Shown one piece after another: positions 19,193 through 29,348 of a DNA stretch of 64,000 nucleotides (positions within the stretch are counted from its first letter, which is position 1; each line of letters begins with the position of its first letter). The position numbers and the translations under genes are program-made. The notes beneath the pieces were generated by a model, which made no database searches, had not been told where the DNA came from, and saw only the letters and a list, made by a program, of their open reading frames with translations. This DNA comes from Photorhabdus heterorhabditis (lineage in GTDB: Bacteria > Pseudomonadota > Gammaproteobacteria > Enterobacterales > Enterobacteriaceae), in the NCBI RefSeq assembly GCF_018448905.1, contig NZ_RCWA01000005.1, forward strand, positions 123,540 through 187,539, written 5' to 3'.

Positions 19193-19819
19193 TTTTTACT
19201 CCAAGAAAAGTGAAATTAAAATTTTTTAAATGTTCGTGCTTGTGAATAGAAATATAACCAAGCACAAATTAAATATAGTCGTATTTGAGATAATTTAAAT
19301 TATATTATTGTGTCGCAATTCACATATATTAAAGATTTATTGTTATAATCTTGTGGTAAATATATTTTTTAATTTTATTTGATTGGAATTAATACGTTTA
19401 TTGATGATCGTTATTAATTATTGTCCACATGGATAAATATATTTACAGGAAAAATTGTAAAATATTAATGTTATTGATTTAGGATGATTATTTTTTCAAT
19501 ATATTGGCATTTTATTGTTTATCATTGAATTGTAAATTATATATTATTTTATTTGTAATTACAGTTATAAAATATAATAACTTTCTATATGGATGTATCT
19601 GTTTTAACTAAATATTTAGGTCATTTTTCGGTTATTAGTTTGTCTAACTGCTGGGAATTAGCCTTTCGTAAGCAGTAATCTGATACTGAGCAATCACTCT
19701 TACCGTCTGGAAATCCCCACTGCAGCCCAATGGGGATAAATGTATTGTGAATAGACTCGAAACCCTTTCATACACGAGATGATTGTTGTGAGGCTGAATT
19801 CTTCGGGGATAATTTTGTG
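19193..19819. other. AT-rich intergenic DNA
   Basis: About 630 bp without a convincing gene. The first 400 bp are extremely AT-rich. The last 200 bp are of ordinary composition and contain a TCCCCA...TGGGGA inverted repeat near 19715-19740, possibly an IS or repeat scar. Confidence 0.45.
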
Positions 19820-20953
19820 TTAAAGAAATAGCTCCAATAATGAATTCAGGAATAATTTACCTTTCTGCGTAATTTGCCAATGTGTTGTTGTTTCAGCAAG
19901 ATAATCTGTGGTTAAGGCTTGATCTATTGGGTGGCGGATTGAAGATTCAGATAATCCAGTGAAATCACTGAAATCTTGTTTTGGCATTGCTTCTAGTAAA
20001 CGGAATCGGTTCATAAAAAATTCAAATGGCCGATCTTCATTTTCTACCTGATGTTGTTTATCCAGATAGCGCCCCTGCATATATCCACGAGGATGCTTGG
20101 TCTTTACTGTACGCAGAATACGACCATCTTCAAATGTGATTTTTCCATGAGCACCGCAGCCAATACCAAGGTAATCCCCAAAGCGCCAGTAGTTGAGATT
20201 ATGCTGGCATTGGTAACCTGGTTTGGCATAAGCAGAAGTTTCGTATTGTTGATAACCCGCTGCTGTCAGCAATTGGTGACCTTGTGAAAAAATATCCCAC
20301 AACGCATCATCATCAGGCAGAACCGGAGGGCGGGAACCAAAGCTGGTATTTGGCTCAATAGTTAACTGATACCATGAAAGATGCGGAGGCGATAATGCGA
20401 TTGCCTGACGTAAATCATCCAGTGCTTCATTGAGGCTTTGGCTTGGTAAACCATGCATCAAATCCAGATTAAAACTGCGTAACCCCAGACTGGCAGCTAA
20501 ACGTGCTGCCCGTTTCGCTTCATCCGGTCCGTGAATGCGGCCAAGGCGTACCAGTTTATCTGGACTGAAACTTTGAACGCCAATGGATATTCGGTTAATA
20601 CCTGCTTGCTGATAACCGCTGAAACGGTCGGCTTCCACCGTACCCGGATTGGCCTCCATAGTCATTTCAGCTTGCGGCGATACGGTCAAGAGAGTACGAA
20701 CACCATCCAGTAATTGTTGCATCCCTTGTGAACTGAGTAGGCTGGGGGTTCCACCACCAATAAAGATAGTAGTAACTTCTCGCCCTTTGACCATCGGCAG
20801 ATCTGCTTTCAGATCTGCCAATAAATGGTCAACATATTCTTGATGTGGAACATCACCTTTCAATGCATGAGAGTTGAAATCACAGTAAGGACATTTTTGT
20901 ACACACCACGGAATATGGATATAAAGACTTAGTGGTGGAAGTTTAAGCATCAC
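19820..20953 (-). CDS. hemW: Heme chaperone HemW
   Basis: HemW is a radical-SAM-like protein that binds heme and passes it to respiratory enzymes. It is often mis-annotated as an oxygen-independent coproporphyrinogen oxidase. The 377-residue product has the C-x3-C-x2-C cluster in [11 protein letters not shown], the GGGTPS SAM motif, and lacks the extra N-terminal cysteine of HemN. Its start overlaps the rdgB 3' end by 11 bp, as in enterobacteria. It is the last gene of the yggS-proC-yggT-rdgB-hemW operon. Confidence 0.95.
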   Translation of the reverse strand: MMLKLPPLSLYIHIPWCVQKCPYCDFNSHALKGDVPHQEYVDHLLADLKADLPMVKGREVTTIFIGGGTPSLLSSQGMQQLLDGVRTLLTVSPQAEMTMEANPGTVEADRFSGYQQAGINRISIGVQSFSPDKLVRLGRIHGPDEAKRAARLAASLGLRSFNLDLMHGLPSQSLNEALDDLRQAIALSPPHLSWYQLTIEPNTSFGSRPPVLPDDDALWDIFSQGHQLLTAAGYQQYETSAYAKPGYQCQHNLNYWRFGDYLGIGCGAHGKITFEDGRILRTVKTKHPRGYMQGRYLDKQHQVENEDRPFEFFMNRFRLLEAMPKQDFSDFTGLSESSIRHPIDQALTTDYLAETTTHWQITQKGKLFLNSLLELFL

Positions 20954-21539
20954 GCAGTGTATCCAACATCATTTTCAGTGCTTGCCCACGGTGTGAAACG
21001 GCATTTTTTTGTTCGCCAGTTAACTCAGCCGCAGTACAGCCTAGTTCCAGTACGTAGAAGATGGGATCATAACCAAAACCACCATTACCGGCAGGCTTGT
21101 GGGCAATGACACCCGGCCAACGACCATGAAATACTAGTGGAGTTGGATCTTCTGCGTGGCGGATGTAAACCAGCACACAGTTAAATTGGGCCTGACGTTG
21201 ATCATCAGGAATGTCTTTCATCGTATCTAACAGTTTTTCCAGATTCTGCTGATCAGTGGCATTTTCACCTGCATAGCGGGCTGAATAGATGCCTGGAGCA
21301 CCACCAAGGATATCTACGGATAAGCCGGAATCATCAGCAATAGCTGGCAGGCCGGTAACTTGTGCGGCGTGACGAGCCTTAAGAATGGCATTTTCAATAA
21401 ATGTTAGCCCGGTTTCTTCGGCAGAATCTACGTTTAGCTCAGTTTGAGCGACAATATCCAGACCAAAATCAGCCAGTAATTGCGCCAGTTCACGAACTTT
21501 TCCGGGATTGCCGGTTGCCAGAACAACTTTTTGCATCAT
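20943..21539 (-). CDS. rdgB: dITP/XTP pyrophosphatase RdgB
   Basis: RdgB hydrolyses non-canonical purine triphosphates such as dITP and XTP. The 198-residue product starts [20 protein letters not shown] with the family SxxNxxK-like motif as TGNPGK, and has the DDSGL metal-site motif and the FGYDPIF signature. It lies 24 bp after yggT and overlaps hemW. Confidence 0.96.
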   Translation of the reverse strand: MMQKVVLATGNPGKVRELAQLLADFGLDIVAQTELNVDSAEETGLTFIENAILKARHAAQVTGLPAIADDSGLSVDILGGAPGIYSARYAGENATDQQNLEKLLDTMKDIPDDQRQAQFNCVLVYIRHAEDPTPLVFHGRWPGVIAHKPAGNGGFGYDPIFYVLELGCTAAELTGEQKNAVSHRGQALKMMLDTLRDA

Positions 21540-21563
21540 TTTGAACCTAATTTAAATTCTTAT

Positions 21564-22112
21564 TTACTGTATTAGCCATGAGATAACATCAGCACGAAGG
21601 TAGTTCAGTGCGTAGAGAATCAAAATGACGATCATTGCAGAGAAATCGAGGCCGCCCATTGCCGGGATAATACGGCGAATAGGAGCCATTAGTGGTTCTG
21701 TCAGTTGCATGAGAACATAGTCAATCGGATTGCGCCCCTGGCTTATCCAGCTTAGTAAAGCACGTACCAGTATTAACCAAAATACCAGTTTACCGGCTGC
21801 TGTCAGCAATTCGATTAACCCGATAGGAAAGAAAAGTGTGTGGAAAACAACCTCACCGCTATTGAACAAAGGTTGCATGATGAATTTAAACAATACCAGC
21901 ATGTAAGCGAAAACAATCGAGGCAGTATCGAGCGAGCCAATAGCGGGTATAACTCGGCGTAATGGACGAACGATAGGTTGAGTTATTTTCACAATAAATT
22001 GGGCAAATGGGTTATAAAAATCACAACGCGCCCATTGCATCCATACACGAAGTAATAAAACAGCGATGTATAAATCCAACACTGTGGATAGAATAAAGGT
22101 TAAAAATTGCAT
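21564..22112 (-). CDS. yggT: YggT family membrane protein
   Basis: The 182-residue integral membrane protein contains two tandem YggT repeats. Each has a hydrophobic helix followed by a P-x-x-R-P/I-R-R motif (QPIVRPLRRVIPAIGSLD and EPLMAPIRRIIPAMGGLDFS). The two halves are clear internal duplicates. Family members have been connected with osmotic or potassium physiology, but the function is not settled. It lies 18 bp after proC. Confidence 0.94.
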   Translation of the reverse strand: MQFLTFILSTVLDLYIAVLLLRVWMQWARCDFYNPFAQFIVKITQPIVRPLRRVIPAIGSLDTASIVFAYMLVLFKFIMQPLFNSGEVVFHTLFFPIGLIELLTAAGKLVFWLILVRALLSWISQGRNPIDYVLMQLTEPLMAPIRRIIPAMGGLDFSAMIVILILYALNYLRADVISWLIQ

Positions 22113-22130
22113 TTAGCAGCCCTGATAAGA

Positions 22131-22952
22131 TTAAAATTGTTTTTCCATTTCCTGTGCCCGGCGAATAGCTGCCTGCATGGCATTGGATACGATTTCCGGC
22201 AATTTGCCTTCATAAAAAATATGTAATGCTTCCGCAGTAGTACCACCTTTAGATGTTACCTGTTCGCGCAGGGTTGCAAAAGGGAGATTTTCCTTTGATG
22301 CGGCCAGTGCCGCAGAACCCACAGCCGTTTGCAAAACGATTTCACGGGCTGTTTCACTGTCAAAACCTAAACGCTCTGCTTCCTGTTGCATTGACTCCAT
22401 AAACAGGAAGAAATAAGCGGGCGCACTGCCTGCTATGGCGATAATGTCATTGATGCCGTTTTCATCCTTTACCCAGTAGGTTTTACCGACACTGTTCATC
22501 AATACTTCAGTAAAATCTCGGTCAGATTGGCGAACTTGTTCAGGTGCGAATAATCCACTCAATCCTTGCCCAACTAATGCAGGGGTGTTTGGCATAATAC
22601 GGACAATATTGAGTTTGTCTTGTAATAAAACATTAAAACGTGCAACAGGAATTCCTGATGCGATAGATAGAACCAGCTTGTTACTGAAATTCACCTGATC
22701 TTTTAGAGGTTGGCAAACATCTGCCATCACTTGCGGTTTTATTGCCAGAACAATGACATCAGCTTCCTGTGCGTAGCGAATATTATCACTGCTGCTGTTG
22801 ATGCCATATTCTTTTGCCAGTACATCACGGCGAGTATGACTTGGTGCACAGACATTAATCAGCTCAGCGGGATAACCTCCTTTTATTAATCCAGCAATGA
22901 TGGCGTGAGCCATATTTCCTGCACCAATAAAGGTAATTTTACGTTTTTCCAT
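22131..22952 (-). CDS. proC: Pyrroline-5-carboxylate reductase
   Basis: ProC makes the last step of proline synthesis, reducing pyrroline-5-carboxylate with NAD(P)H. The 273-residue product begins with the Rossmann motif KITFIGAGNMAHAIIAGLIK and has IMPNTPALVGQG and the C-terminal signature ASKENLPFATLREQVTSKGGTT region. It lies in the conserved yggS-proC-yggT order. Confidence 0.97.
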   Translation of the reverse strand: MEKRKITFIGAGNMAHAIIAGLIKGGYPAELINVCAPSHTRRDVLAKEYGINSSSDNIRYAQEADVIVLAIKPQVMADVCQPLKDQVNFSNKLVLSIASGIPVARFNVLLQDKLNIVRIMPNTPALVGQGLSGLFAPEQVRQSDRDFTEVLMNSVGKTYWVKDENGINDIIAIAGSAPAYFFLFMESMQQEAERLGFDSETAREIVLQTAVGSAALAASKENLPFATLREQVTSKGGTTAEALHIFYEGKLPEIVSNAMQAAIRRAQEMEKQF

Positions 22953-22977
22953 TGGGTACCTCGTCGCATTGAAATGG

Positions 22978-23673
22978 TTAGTTGTGATACTGACGTGAAC
23001 CGAAAATCGCCGTCCCGATTCGTACTAATGTGGAACCACAGTTGATAGCAGCAGCCATATCATCAGTCATCCCCATTGAAAGGGTATCTATTTGAGGATA
23101 TTTAGTTTTCAGATTAAGGAAAGCTTGTTCCATTTGCCTGAAAACCACTAATTGTCTCTCATAGTTAGATTCTGGTGCGGGTATTGCCATTAAACCGCGT
23201 AGCTTCACATTGGGAAGTTTATTTACTTCGGCTGCCAGCATTGGTAATTCATCAAGTTGAATACCTGATTTGCTCTGTTCGTCACTGATATTTATTTGAA
23301 TAAGAATATGCAGCGGTTTCATTCCTTCTGGGCGTTGTTCGTTCAGCCGTTGTGCTATTTTCAGGCGGTCAATGGTATGGCACCAGTCAAAGTTTTCTGC
23401 TACCAATCGGCTTTTATTAGACTGTAATGGGCCGATAAAGTGCCATATCAGATCATCATGATTTGCAAAATGAGCAATTTTTTCTACCCCTTCTTGCACG
23501 TAATTTTCACCAAACTGGCGCTGACCGGCAGTTATTGCTTTTTCGATATCTTCCACAGGCTTGGTTTTACTGACTGCAAGCAGGGTAATTTCTTCTGGAG
23601 CGCGTTCGCATTTCTGTGCAGCAATGGCTATGTGGGTCCTGACATCTTGTAAATTTTGTTCAATATTGTTCAT
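22978..23673 (-). CDS. yggS: PLP homeostasis protein YggS
   Basis: YggS (PLPBP/PROSC family) binds pyridoxal phosphate on a TIM barrel and buffers PLP and amino-acid pools. The PLP lysine is in LLAVSKTKP (about residue 36), and GENYVQE and SMGMTDDM are family motifs. At 231 residues it has the expected length. It is divergent from yggR, with 21 bp between starts, so their promoters overlap. Confidence 0.95.
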   Translation of the reverse strand: MNNIEQNLQDVRTHIAIAAQKCERAPEEITLLAVSKTKPVEDIEKAITAGQRQFGENYVQEGVEKIAHFANHDDLIWHFIGPLQSNKSRLVAENFDWCHTIDRLKIAQRLNEQRPEGMKPLHILIQINISDEQSKSGIQLDELPMLAAEVNKLPNVKLRGLMAIPAPESNYERQLVVFRQMEQAFLNLKTKYPQIDTLSMGMTDDMAAAINCGSTLVRIGTAIFGSRQYHN

Positions 23674-23694
23674 GGTGACTCAGGAGATTAAAAA

Positions 23695-24741
23695 ATGAAT
23701 ATGGATAAGTTAGTGGCCCTTAGTGTAAAGCATAATGCTTCAGATCTGCATCTTTGTGTTGGGCAAGTTCCTGTATTACGTATAGATGGTGTGCTTTATC
23801 CACAAACTCAACTGCCCTCTGTAAATAATGCATTGCTGGAAGAGTGGAGCCGGCAGTTTTTATCAGAAAATCAGCGACAACAGTTATTAACTGGTGGACA
23901 TGTAGATTTTGCGCTGGAGACAGAAAATGGCCAACGATTGAGAGGAAACTTTTTCCGCCAGCAATCTGGGTTGTCAGTAGTTTTGCGTTTAATTACATCT
24001 CAGTGCCCCACTTTGGAACAATTAAAAGTGCCTGACATTATCGGTGAAATGATTTTGCGAGAAGAAAGTGGATTGATCTTGGTAGCAGGTGCTACAGGTA
24101 GCGGGAAATCTACAACATTAACTGCCATTGTGGATATGCTGAATAGTTACTGCTGTCAGCACATTATTACATTGGAAGATCCTGTGGAATTTGTCCACCG
24201 TAGCCGCAATTGCCTGATACAACAACGACAAATTGGTTTGGATTCGTCCAGCTATCAGGAAGCATTGAAAGGGGCTCTCCGACAAGATCCTGATGTACTG
24301 TTGTTAGGTGAGTTACGGGATAAAGAGACAATTCGCTTGGCGTTAACTGCGGCAGAAACGGGGCATTTAGTATTTTCAACTTTACATACCAGAGGGGCTA
24401 TACAGACAATTGATCGGCTGGTGGATATTTTTTCAGCTGAAGAAAAAGGATGGGTATGTAGCCAATTGGCAGGGAGTTTGAAGGCGGTGATAGCACAGCA
24501 ATTAGTCTCTGCGCGGGGAGGAGGGCGAATTGCCGTGTATGAGATATTGGTGGTTAATCAAGCGGTTAGTCATCTGATACGGGAAGGAAAAAATCACCAG
24601 ATATTAACTCTTATGCAGACAGGTGCTGCCAGTGGGATGCAAACCTATGAGCAAGGCTGGCAGCAGCGTAAATTACAGGGATTACTAGCAGAACAGCAAG
24701 AAATGAGGGTTAAAGAAAATGCGATCAATGACTTTTGTTAG
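23695..24741 (+). CDS. yggR: PilT-like secretion ATPase YggR
   Basis: The 348-residue protein is a PilT/PilB-type hexameric ATPase. It has an N-terminal [13 protein letters not shown] domain, Walker [11 protein letters not shown], the Asp box TLEDPVEF, Walker [12 protein letters not shown] and the His box STLHT. PilT retracts type IV pili. In enterobacteria this homologue is an orphan without pilus genes beside it. Its stop overlaps the ruvX 3' end by four bases. Confidence 0.9.
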   Translation: MNMDKLVALSVKHNASDLHLCVGQVPVLRIDGVLYPQTQLPSVNNALLEEWSRQFLSENQRQQLLTGGHVDFALETENGQRLRGNFFRQQSGLSVVLRLITSQCPTLEQLKVPDIIGEMILREESGLILVAGATGSGKSTTLTAIVDMLNSYCCQHIITLEDPVEFVHRSRNCLIQQRQIGLDSSSYQEALKGALRQDPDVLLLGELRDKETIRLALTAAETGHLVFSTLHTRGAIQTIDRLVDIFSAEEKGWVCSQLAGSLKAVIAQQLVSARGGGRIAVYEILVVNQAVSHLIREGKNHQILTLMQTGAASGMQTYEQGWQQRKLQGLLAEQQEMRVKENAINDFC

Positions 24742-25157
24742 TAATTTTGCGCAAACCAACTTTCTAGAATAATGACAGCCGAAGCAGCATCTACTTTACC
24801 TTTATCTAAGGCTTTGTAACCACCACGGTCAAATAGATGAGCACGGGCTTCAACCGTGGTCAGGCGTTCATCTTGGAGTTCAACTTGTACACCAAACCGG
24901 CCATGCAGCCGGTTTGCAAATTTACGAGCCTGTATTGTTACAAATTGCTCAGTACCATCCATATTGAGAGGAAGGCCAACGATAACCAGATCGGGTTGCC
25001 ATTCTTTAAGTAATTTTTCGATTTGCTGCCAGTTGGGGATACCATCTGTGGCTTTAAACGAGGTTAATGCTCTGGCAGTACCCGTAATTTCCTGTCCAAT
25101 AGCTGCGCCGATACTACGGGTGCCAAAATCGAAAGCCATTATTGTACGGTTACTCAT
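24738..25157 (-). CDS. ruvX: Holliday junction resolvase-like RuvX (YqgF)
   Basis: The 139-residue RNase H-fold protein starts with [15 protein letters not shown], containing the first catalytic aspartate. It has the [12 protein letters not shown] and DERLTTVEA motifs and a terminal aspartate in DAASA. YqgF is an essential nuclease implicated in pre-16S rRNA 5' maturation. It follows yqgE with no spacer. Confidence 0.95.
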   Translation of the reverse strand: MSNRTIMAFDFGTRSIGAAIGQEITGTARALTSFKATDGIPNWQQIEKLLKEWQPDLVIVGLPLNMDGTEQFVTIQARKFANRLHGRFGVQVELQDERLTTVEARAHLFDRGGYKALDKGKVDAASAVIILESWFAQNY

Positions 25158-25721
25158 CTATGCATGTCCTGCTTGTAAGGCAATGTTATAGATATTGATG
25201 CCGAGTAAAGATGCCGCTTCCCGCCAGCGGTCCGCGATTGGTGAGTTGAAAATAATATGTGGATCAGCGTTTGCTGTTAGCCAGCTGTTCTCCATTATCT
25301 CTTTTTCGAGTTGACCCTTTTCCCAACTTGCATACCCCAGCGTGACCAATACCTGTTTTGGCTGACGAGGGGTACCCAGGGTTTCAAGTACATCTTTCGA
25401 TGTGGTGATCATCGTGTCATCGGAGATTTTGATACTTGAGCTAAAACCTGGTTTTGGTGTGTGCAATATAAAACCATGATCTTCAGCAAGAGGGCCACCC
25501 GTCATGACTGGTTTATTTAGATTGATACTTTCATCTTGATCTTCTGGCGATATTTTCAGTTTTTGCAGAACTTTCCGAACAGAAACTTGCTCAATAGGTT
25601 TATTTATCACCAATCCCATTGCCCCATTTTCATTGTGTTCACAAATGTAAACAACTGAGCGTTTGAAGTAGGGATCAGATAATGAGGGCATGGCGATAAG
25701 AAAATGGTGCTGTAGATTCAT
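25158..25721 (-). CDS. yqgE: UPF0301 protein YqgE
   Basis: The 187-residue protein shows the YqgE family start ([19 protein letters not shown]), [14 protein letters not shown] and [12 protein letters not shown] motifs. Function is unknown. It is conserved beside ruvX and gshB. Confidence 0.94.
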   Translation of the reverse strand: MNLQHHFLIAMPSLSDPYFKRSVVYICEHNENGAMGLVINKPIEQVSVRKVLQKLKISPEDQDESINLNKPVMTGGPLAEDHGFILHTPKPGFSSSIKISDDTMITTSKDVLETLGTPRQPKQVLVTLGYASWEKGQLEKEIMENSWLTANADPHIIFNSPIADRWREAASLLGINIYNIALQAGHA

Positions 25722-25829
25722 TTTATTTCTAGTAATTAACCTGGATATGTAAGAGTTATTTAGCCCATAGTATGTGGGCTAAAGGCATAAATGACAAATC
25801 CTGACAAGCAAATTAACAAAAAGAGTTTT

Positions 25830-26780
25830 TTATTTCGCTAATCGTTTTTCAATAGCATTCATCAACATGCCAGTTATTGAAATGTCAGGGAAAGCAGCTT
25901 CTATCTCGCGTGCACAGGTTGGACTGGTGACATTAATTTCGGTTAGTTTGTCACCGATGATATCCAGTCCAACAAAAATTAACCCTTTTTCTTGTAAGAC
26001 GGGAGCAACAGCTTTGGCTATAGCCCAGTCACTTTCTGAAAGTGGACGCGCTTCGCCACGACCACCCGCAGCAAGATTACCACGAGTTTCACCTTGCGCT
26101 GGAATGCGTGCCAGACAATAAGGAACAGGTTCGCCATCGACAATTAATACCCGTTTATCGCCCTCTTTTATCGCAGGCAAGAAATTTTGTGCCATGCAAA
26201 AACGGCTGCCATGTTCTGTCAGAGTTTCAATAATAACACCGACGTTTGGATCATCTTTTTTCAGACGGAATATGGATGCACCGCCCATGCCATCCAGAGG
26301 TTTAAAGATGACATCACCATGTTTCTGATGGAATTCACGTAGGCGAATAGCGTTGCGGGTAACCAATGTATCTGGCGTTAAATCAGGGAACCAGGCTGTG
26401 AATAGTTTTTCGTTACAATCGCGCAGACTCTGGGGTTTATTGACGATAAGGGTACCTTTCCCTTCAGCACGCTCTAGAATATATGTGGTGTAAATGTATT
26501 CAGTATCGAATGGAGGATCTTTGCGCATCAGGATAACATCTAGTGTTTCTAATGCCAGATCTTGTTCTTTATTCAGTTGATACCATTGTTGTGGATTGTT
26601 TTCTACCTGCAATAGGCGGGTTCGTGCGTGAGCTTCCCCTTGATGTAAGTAGAGATCGCTCATCTCCATATAATGGAGTTCCCAGCCGCGACGTTGTGCT
26701 TCCAATAGCATAGCAAAACTGGTGTCTTTCTTGATGTTGATGGATGAAATTGGGTCCATCACTATTCCGAGTTTGATCAT
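25830..26780 (-). CDS. gshB: Glutathione synthetase
   Basis: GshB joins gamma-glutamylcysteine and glycine with ATP. The 316-residue ATP-grasp protein has MIKLGIVMDPISSINIKKD, the P-loop KPLDGMGGASIFR, RIPAQGETRGNLAAGG and the C-terminal VTSPTCAREIE motif. It lies 9 bp after rsmE in the usual order. Confidence 0.97.
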   Translation of the reverse strand: MIKLGIVMDPISSINIKKDTSFAMLLEAQRRGWELHYMEMSDLYLHQGEAHARTRLLQVENNPQQWYQLNKEQDLALETLDVILMRKDPPFDTEYIYTTYILERAEGKGTLIVNKPQSLRDCNEKLFTAWFPDLTPDTLVTRNAIRLREFHQKHGDVIFKPLDGMGGASIFRLKKDDPNVGVIIETLTEHGSRFCMAQNFLPAIKEGDKRVLIVDGEPVPYCLARIPAQGETRGNLAAGGRGEARPLSESDWAIAKAVAPVLQEKGLIFVGLDIIGDKLTEINVTSPTCAREIEAAFPDISITGMLMNAIEKRLAK

Positions 26781-26789
26781 TCTTTCTCC

Positions 26790-27521
26790 TTAACCTAAAT
26801 CGCCGAAACGCACTTGTAATGCAGTAATTGCGGTGAGCGCTGTGGTTTCTGTTCTCAGGACTCGTGGTCCTAGCAGGATATCAGTAAATTGGTAGTTAGC
26901 CGTCATAGCAATTTCATCTATTGATAAACCCCCTTCTGGGCCAATCAATAAACGTACTTTTTCCACAGGTAAAGGCAGGGTATTGATACTTTGGCTGGCT
27001 CGTGGATGTAAATTCAATTTTAAGCTGCCGTCATTTTCGGCGCACCATTGTTCAAGTTGCATCACTGGGCGAATTTCAGGAATACGGTTACGACAGCATT
27101 GTTCACAGGCGGCAATCGCAATTTTCTGCCACTGTTGGAGCTTTTTAGCCAGCCGGTCTCCATCCAGCTTTACGCCGCAGCGTTCAGATATTAGCGGTGT
27201 GATGGTATTTACCCCTAACTCTACAGATTTTTGGATGGTGAATTCCATTTTCTCACCGCGGGAGATGACTTGCCCTAGATGTAGATTAAGTGGTGATTCA
27301 TTATCGGCAAGTGTGCTATTACTGATATGTACTTTGACCGATTTTTTGCTGGCTTCTGTAATTTCAGCATTGAAGATTTGATTACTGCCATCAAATAGTT
27401 GTAACTGTTGACCATGACTCATTCTGAGTACCCGCCCGACATGGTTAGCTGCCTCATCACTTAGATAAGTTTCAGTGTTAGATGAGAGTAATTCTGGATG
27501 ATAAATGCGGGGTATACGCAT
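26790..27521 (-). CDS. rsmE: 16S rRNA m3U1498 methyltransferase RsmE
   Basis: RsmE methylates N3 of U1498 in 16S rRNA. The 243-residue SPOUT protein begins [14 protein letters not shown], like the E. coli protein, with a PUA-like N-terminal domain. It has the knot motifs [14 protein letters not shown] and [13 protein letters not shown]. An ERIC element begins about 25 bp upstream of its start and may carry or displace its promoter. Confidence 0.96.
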   Translation of the reverse strand: MRIPRIYHPELLSSNTETYLSDEAANHVGRVLRMSHGQQLQLFDGSNQIFNAEITEASKKSVKVHISNSTLADNESPLNLHLGQVISRGEKMEFTIQKSVELGVNTITPLISERCGVKLDGDRLAKKLQQWQKIAIAACEQCCRNRIPEIRPVMQLEQWCAENDGSLKLNLHPRASQSINTLPLPVEKVRLLIGPEGGLSIDEIAMTANYQFTDILLGPRVLRTETTALTAITALQVRFGDLG

Positions 27522-27545
27522 GTTTTTCTTTCCTTCCTGCGGGGG

Positions 27546-27703
27546 TATACCCGTTATCTTTCAAGTTGCCTCTTGGTTGGCTGCACTCACTCACCCCGGT
27601 CACATCGTTTTCTATGACATAGTTATCTATGACATAGTTCTCTATGCTCCCGGGGATTCGCTCCCTTGCCGTCGCGATCCATCTTGAAATCCATTGGGTA
27701 TAT
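27546..27703 (-). repeat. ERIC element A, with internal expansion
   Basis: This copy runs opposite to C, D and E, with end sequences TATACCCGTTATCTTTCAAG and its near complement. It is 158 bp rather than the 127 bp of the other four copies. The extra length comes from a tandem CTATGACATAGTT-like duplication in the loop region around 27610-27648. ERICs are non-autonomous palindromic repeats of enterobacteria. Confidence 0.9.
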
Positions 27704-27966
27704 ACATATGGCAATAAATAATGGTGACTATGATAAAGGAGGCTTAATCCAACTATCAAGTTATCTCTGACATCTCTTTTTATCTCTGGATAGATATTGC
27801 GAGTCTGCTCGCATATTTATATTTAATTTGACTGTTTTATATTTTTTTGTTGTTTTAAAGTGACGATGTTTATTATTATCTTTTTATGCTAAAGACATAA
27901 TGAATATTTGTTTTGTTATTTAATCGAAATTTTAATTGTATAATAAAGTTAGAGGTGTTTTATTAA

Positions 27967-28641
27967 GTGGATTTTAACATTAATGTCTTTATTCTGGTCG
28001 TTTTTATTGGAATAGTGGCAGGAATAACTTTGAATAAAATGGTGTCACTATTCCCTAAAGTTATTTATGGGTATGAAAAGATAGTTTTTAGTTATTTCCA
28101 GGTTGAATTAGTGACGCTGTTTATAACGGCTTTTTTTATGATTTATTTTCCATTGAATTTCCATTTGTATGTTGTTTTAATATTTGTTTGGATGCTAATT
28201 ATACTTTCTTTTATTGATATAAAAATTAAGTTATTGCCAGATGTAATAAATTATCCACTTTTATGGTTAGGATTATTATTGAATTTGAATCAAACTTTTG
28301 TGCCTATTGAACAAGCTGTGACAGGTGCGATTGCGGGTTATTTGATTTTATGGTCGATCTATTGGTTATTCAGAATAATTTGTGATAAAGAAGGATTAGG
28401 ATATGGGGATTTTAAGTTAATGGCGGCGGTTAGTGCTTGGTTGGGGATTGGTGCAATTCCTTTATTAATGCTCTTATCCTCATTATTTGGTGTGATTGGG
28501 TGCTTGTGGATGTGGAGAATACGAGAAAATTACCAAGAGTCTATTGCTTTTGGCCCATATATAGCTCTTTCTGCGATCATCATGATCCACATGAATTTAA
28601 AGGGAATTGATGGGGTATCGTGGATGGCGCCCGATAGCTGA
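27967..28641 (+). CDS. Type IV prepilin peptidase-like A24 protease
   Basis: The 224-residue polytopic membrane protein starts at a GTG with GAGG upstream. Its C-terminal half has the two aspartate sites of family A24: D in SFIDIKIKLLPDVIN and GYGDFKLMA. It lacks the N-terminal cysteine-rich methylase domain of full PilD/GspO enzymes, so it is a short form. The next enterobacterial core gene expected beside rsmE (endA) is not here. It may process type IV pilin-like or pseudopilin substrates. The orphan ATPase yggR is 3 kb away. Confidence 0.8.
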   Translation: MDFNINVFILVVFIGIVAGITLNKMVSLFPKVIYGYEKIVFSYFQVELVTLFITAFFMIYFPLNFHLYVVLIFVWMLIILSFIDIKIKLLPDVINYPLLWLGLLLNLNQTFVPIEQAVTGAIAGYLILWSIYWLFRIICDKEGLGYGDFKLMAAVSAWLGIGAIPLLMLLSSLFGVIGCLWMWRIRENYQESIAFGPYIALSAIIMIHMNLKGIDGVSWMAPDS

Positions 28642-28675
28642 AAATGTATGGGCGCCAGTAGTTAAAATTGTGGTA

Positions 28676-29317
28676 TCAAAACTGATAGTGAATCAATGCA
28701 TCTTGCCAACGTTTGGGTTGTCCCAGGTATTTATCAAGAGAAATAATAGATAGCTCGTTTCTGTTATTTTCTAAAATAAACGTCGGGAAGCCAGAGCCGC
28801 CAAATTTTGCCAATAGTTCACGGCTTTTCCTAATGTGTTGGAGACTTTCTGATTCATTATTCAGTGTCAGCTCCTGCTGGAACAATTCTGAATTAAGCTG
28901 TAATTCATTTGCTAAATTCAATAATGTTTCAGTTTCACTGATTTTTAATCCACGAACATAATGCGCTTTTTGTACTGCCAGTAACATTTCGACACCTTTA
29001 CCAGCCAGTTTTTCTGCTGCAAGAATGGCTGATATTGGTGGTAATGAATCCATAATCAGTGATTTATCGTTTAGCAGTGTGACATATTGCTCACTGAAAA
29101 CTTGCCCGGTAAGGCTTGCAATTCGTTTATCCTGACTAAGGACATAATCACGCCATGCGCTGTCTGTTTGACGTCTGTTATCACCTGTCAGCATTCCGCC
29201 GCCATGTAATTCAATTTTCACATTTGCGACCTCTTTTGCTGCTTGTATCAGAGGGGAAACGCCATAACACCAGCCACACAGTGGATCATAGATATAATGC
29301 AGAGTCATTCCGGGCAT
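28676..29317 (-). CDS. DsbA-family (FrnE-like) thiol oxidoreductase
   Basis: The 213-residue protein has the thioredoxin-fold active site CGWC at residues 14-17 within YIYDPLCGWCYG and the cis-proline loop GSGFPTFI (about residue 172). There is no signal peptide, so it is cytoplasmic. It matches the DsbA/FrnE-like family of thiol-disulfide oxidoreductases. It lies 31 bp after the MBL-fold gene in the same direction and may be in one transcript with it. Confidence 0.8.
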   Translation of the reverse strand: MPGMTLHYIYDPLCGWCYGVSPLIQAAKEVANVKIELHGGGMLTGDNRRQTDSAWRDYVLSQDKRIASLTGQVFSEQYVTLLNDKSLIMDSLPPISAILAAEKLAGKGVEMLLAVQKAHYVRGLKISETETLLNLANELQLNSELFQQELTLNNESESLQHIRKSRELLAKFGGSGFPTFILENNRNELSIISLDKYLGQPKRWQDALIHYQF

Positions 29318-29348
29318 ATTACTTATTCCTGAAAAAGAGTTAATCGAT

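Noticed and set aside
19820-20953. Oxygen-independent coproporphyrinogen III oxidase (HemN)
   Set aside because: The gene context (rdgB-yggT-proC), length and missing extra N-terminal cysteine fit HemW.
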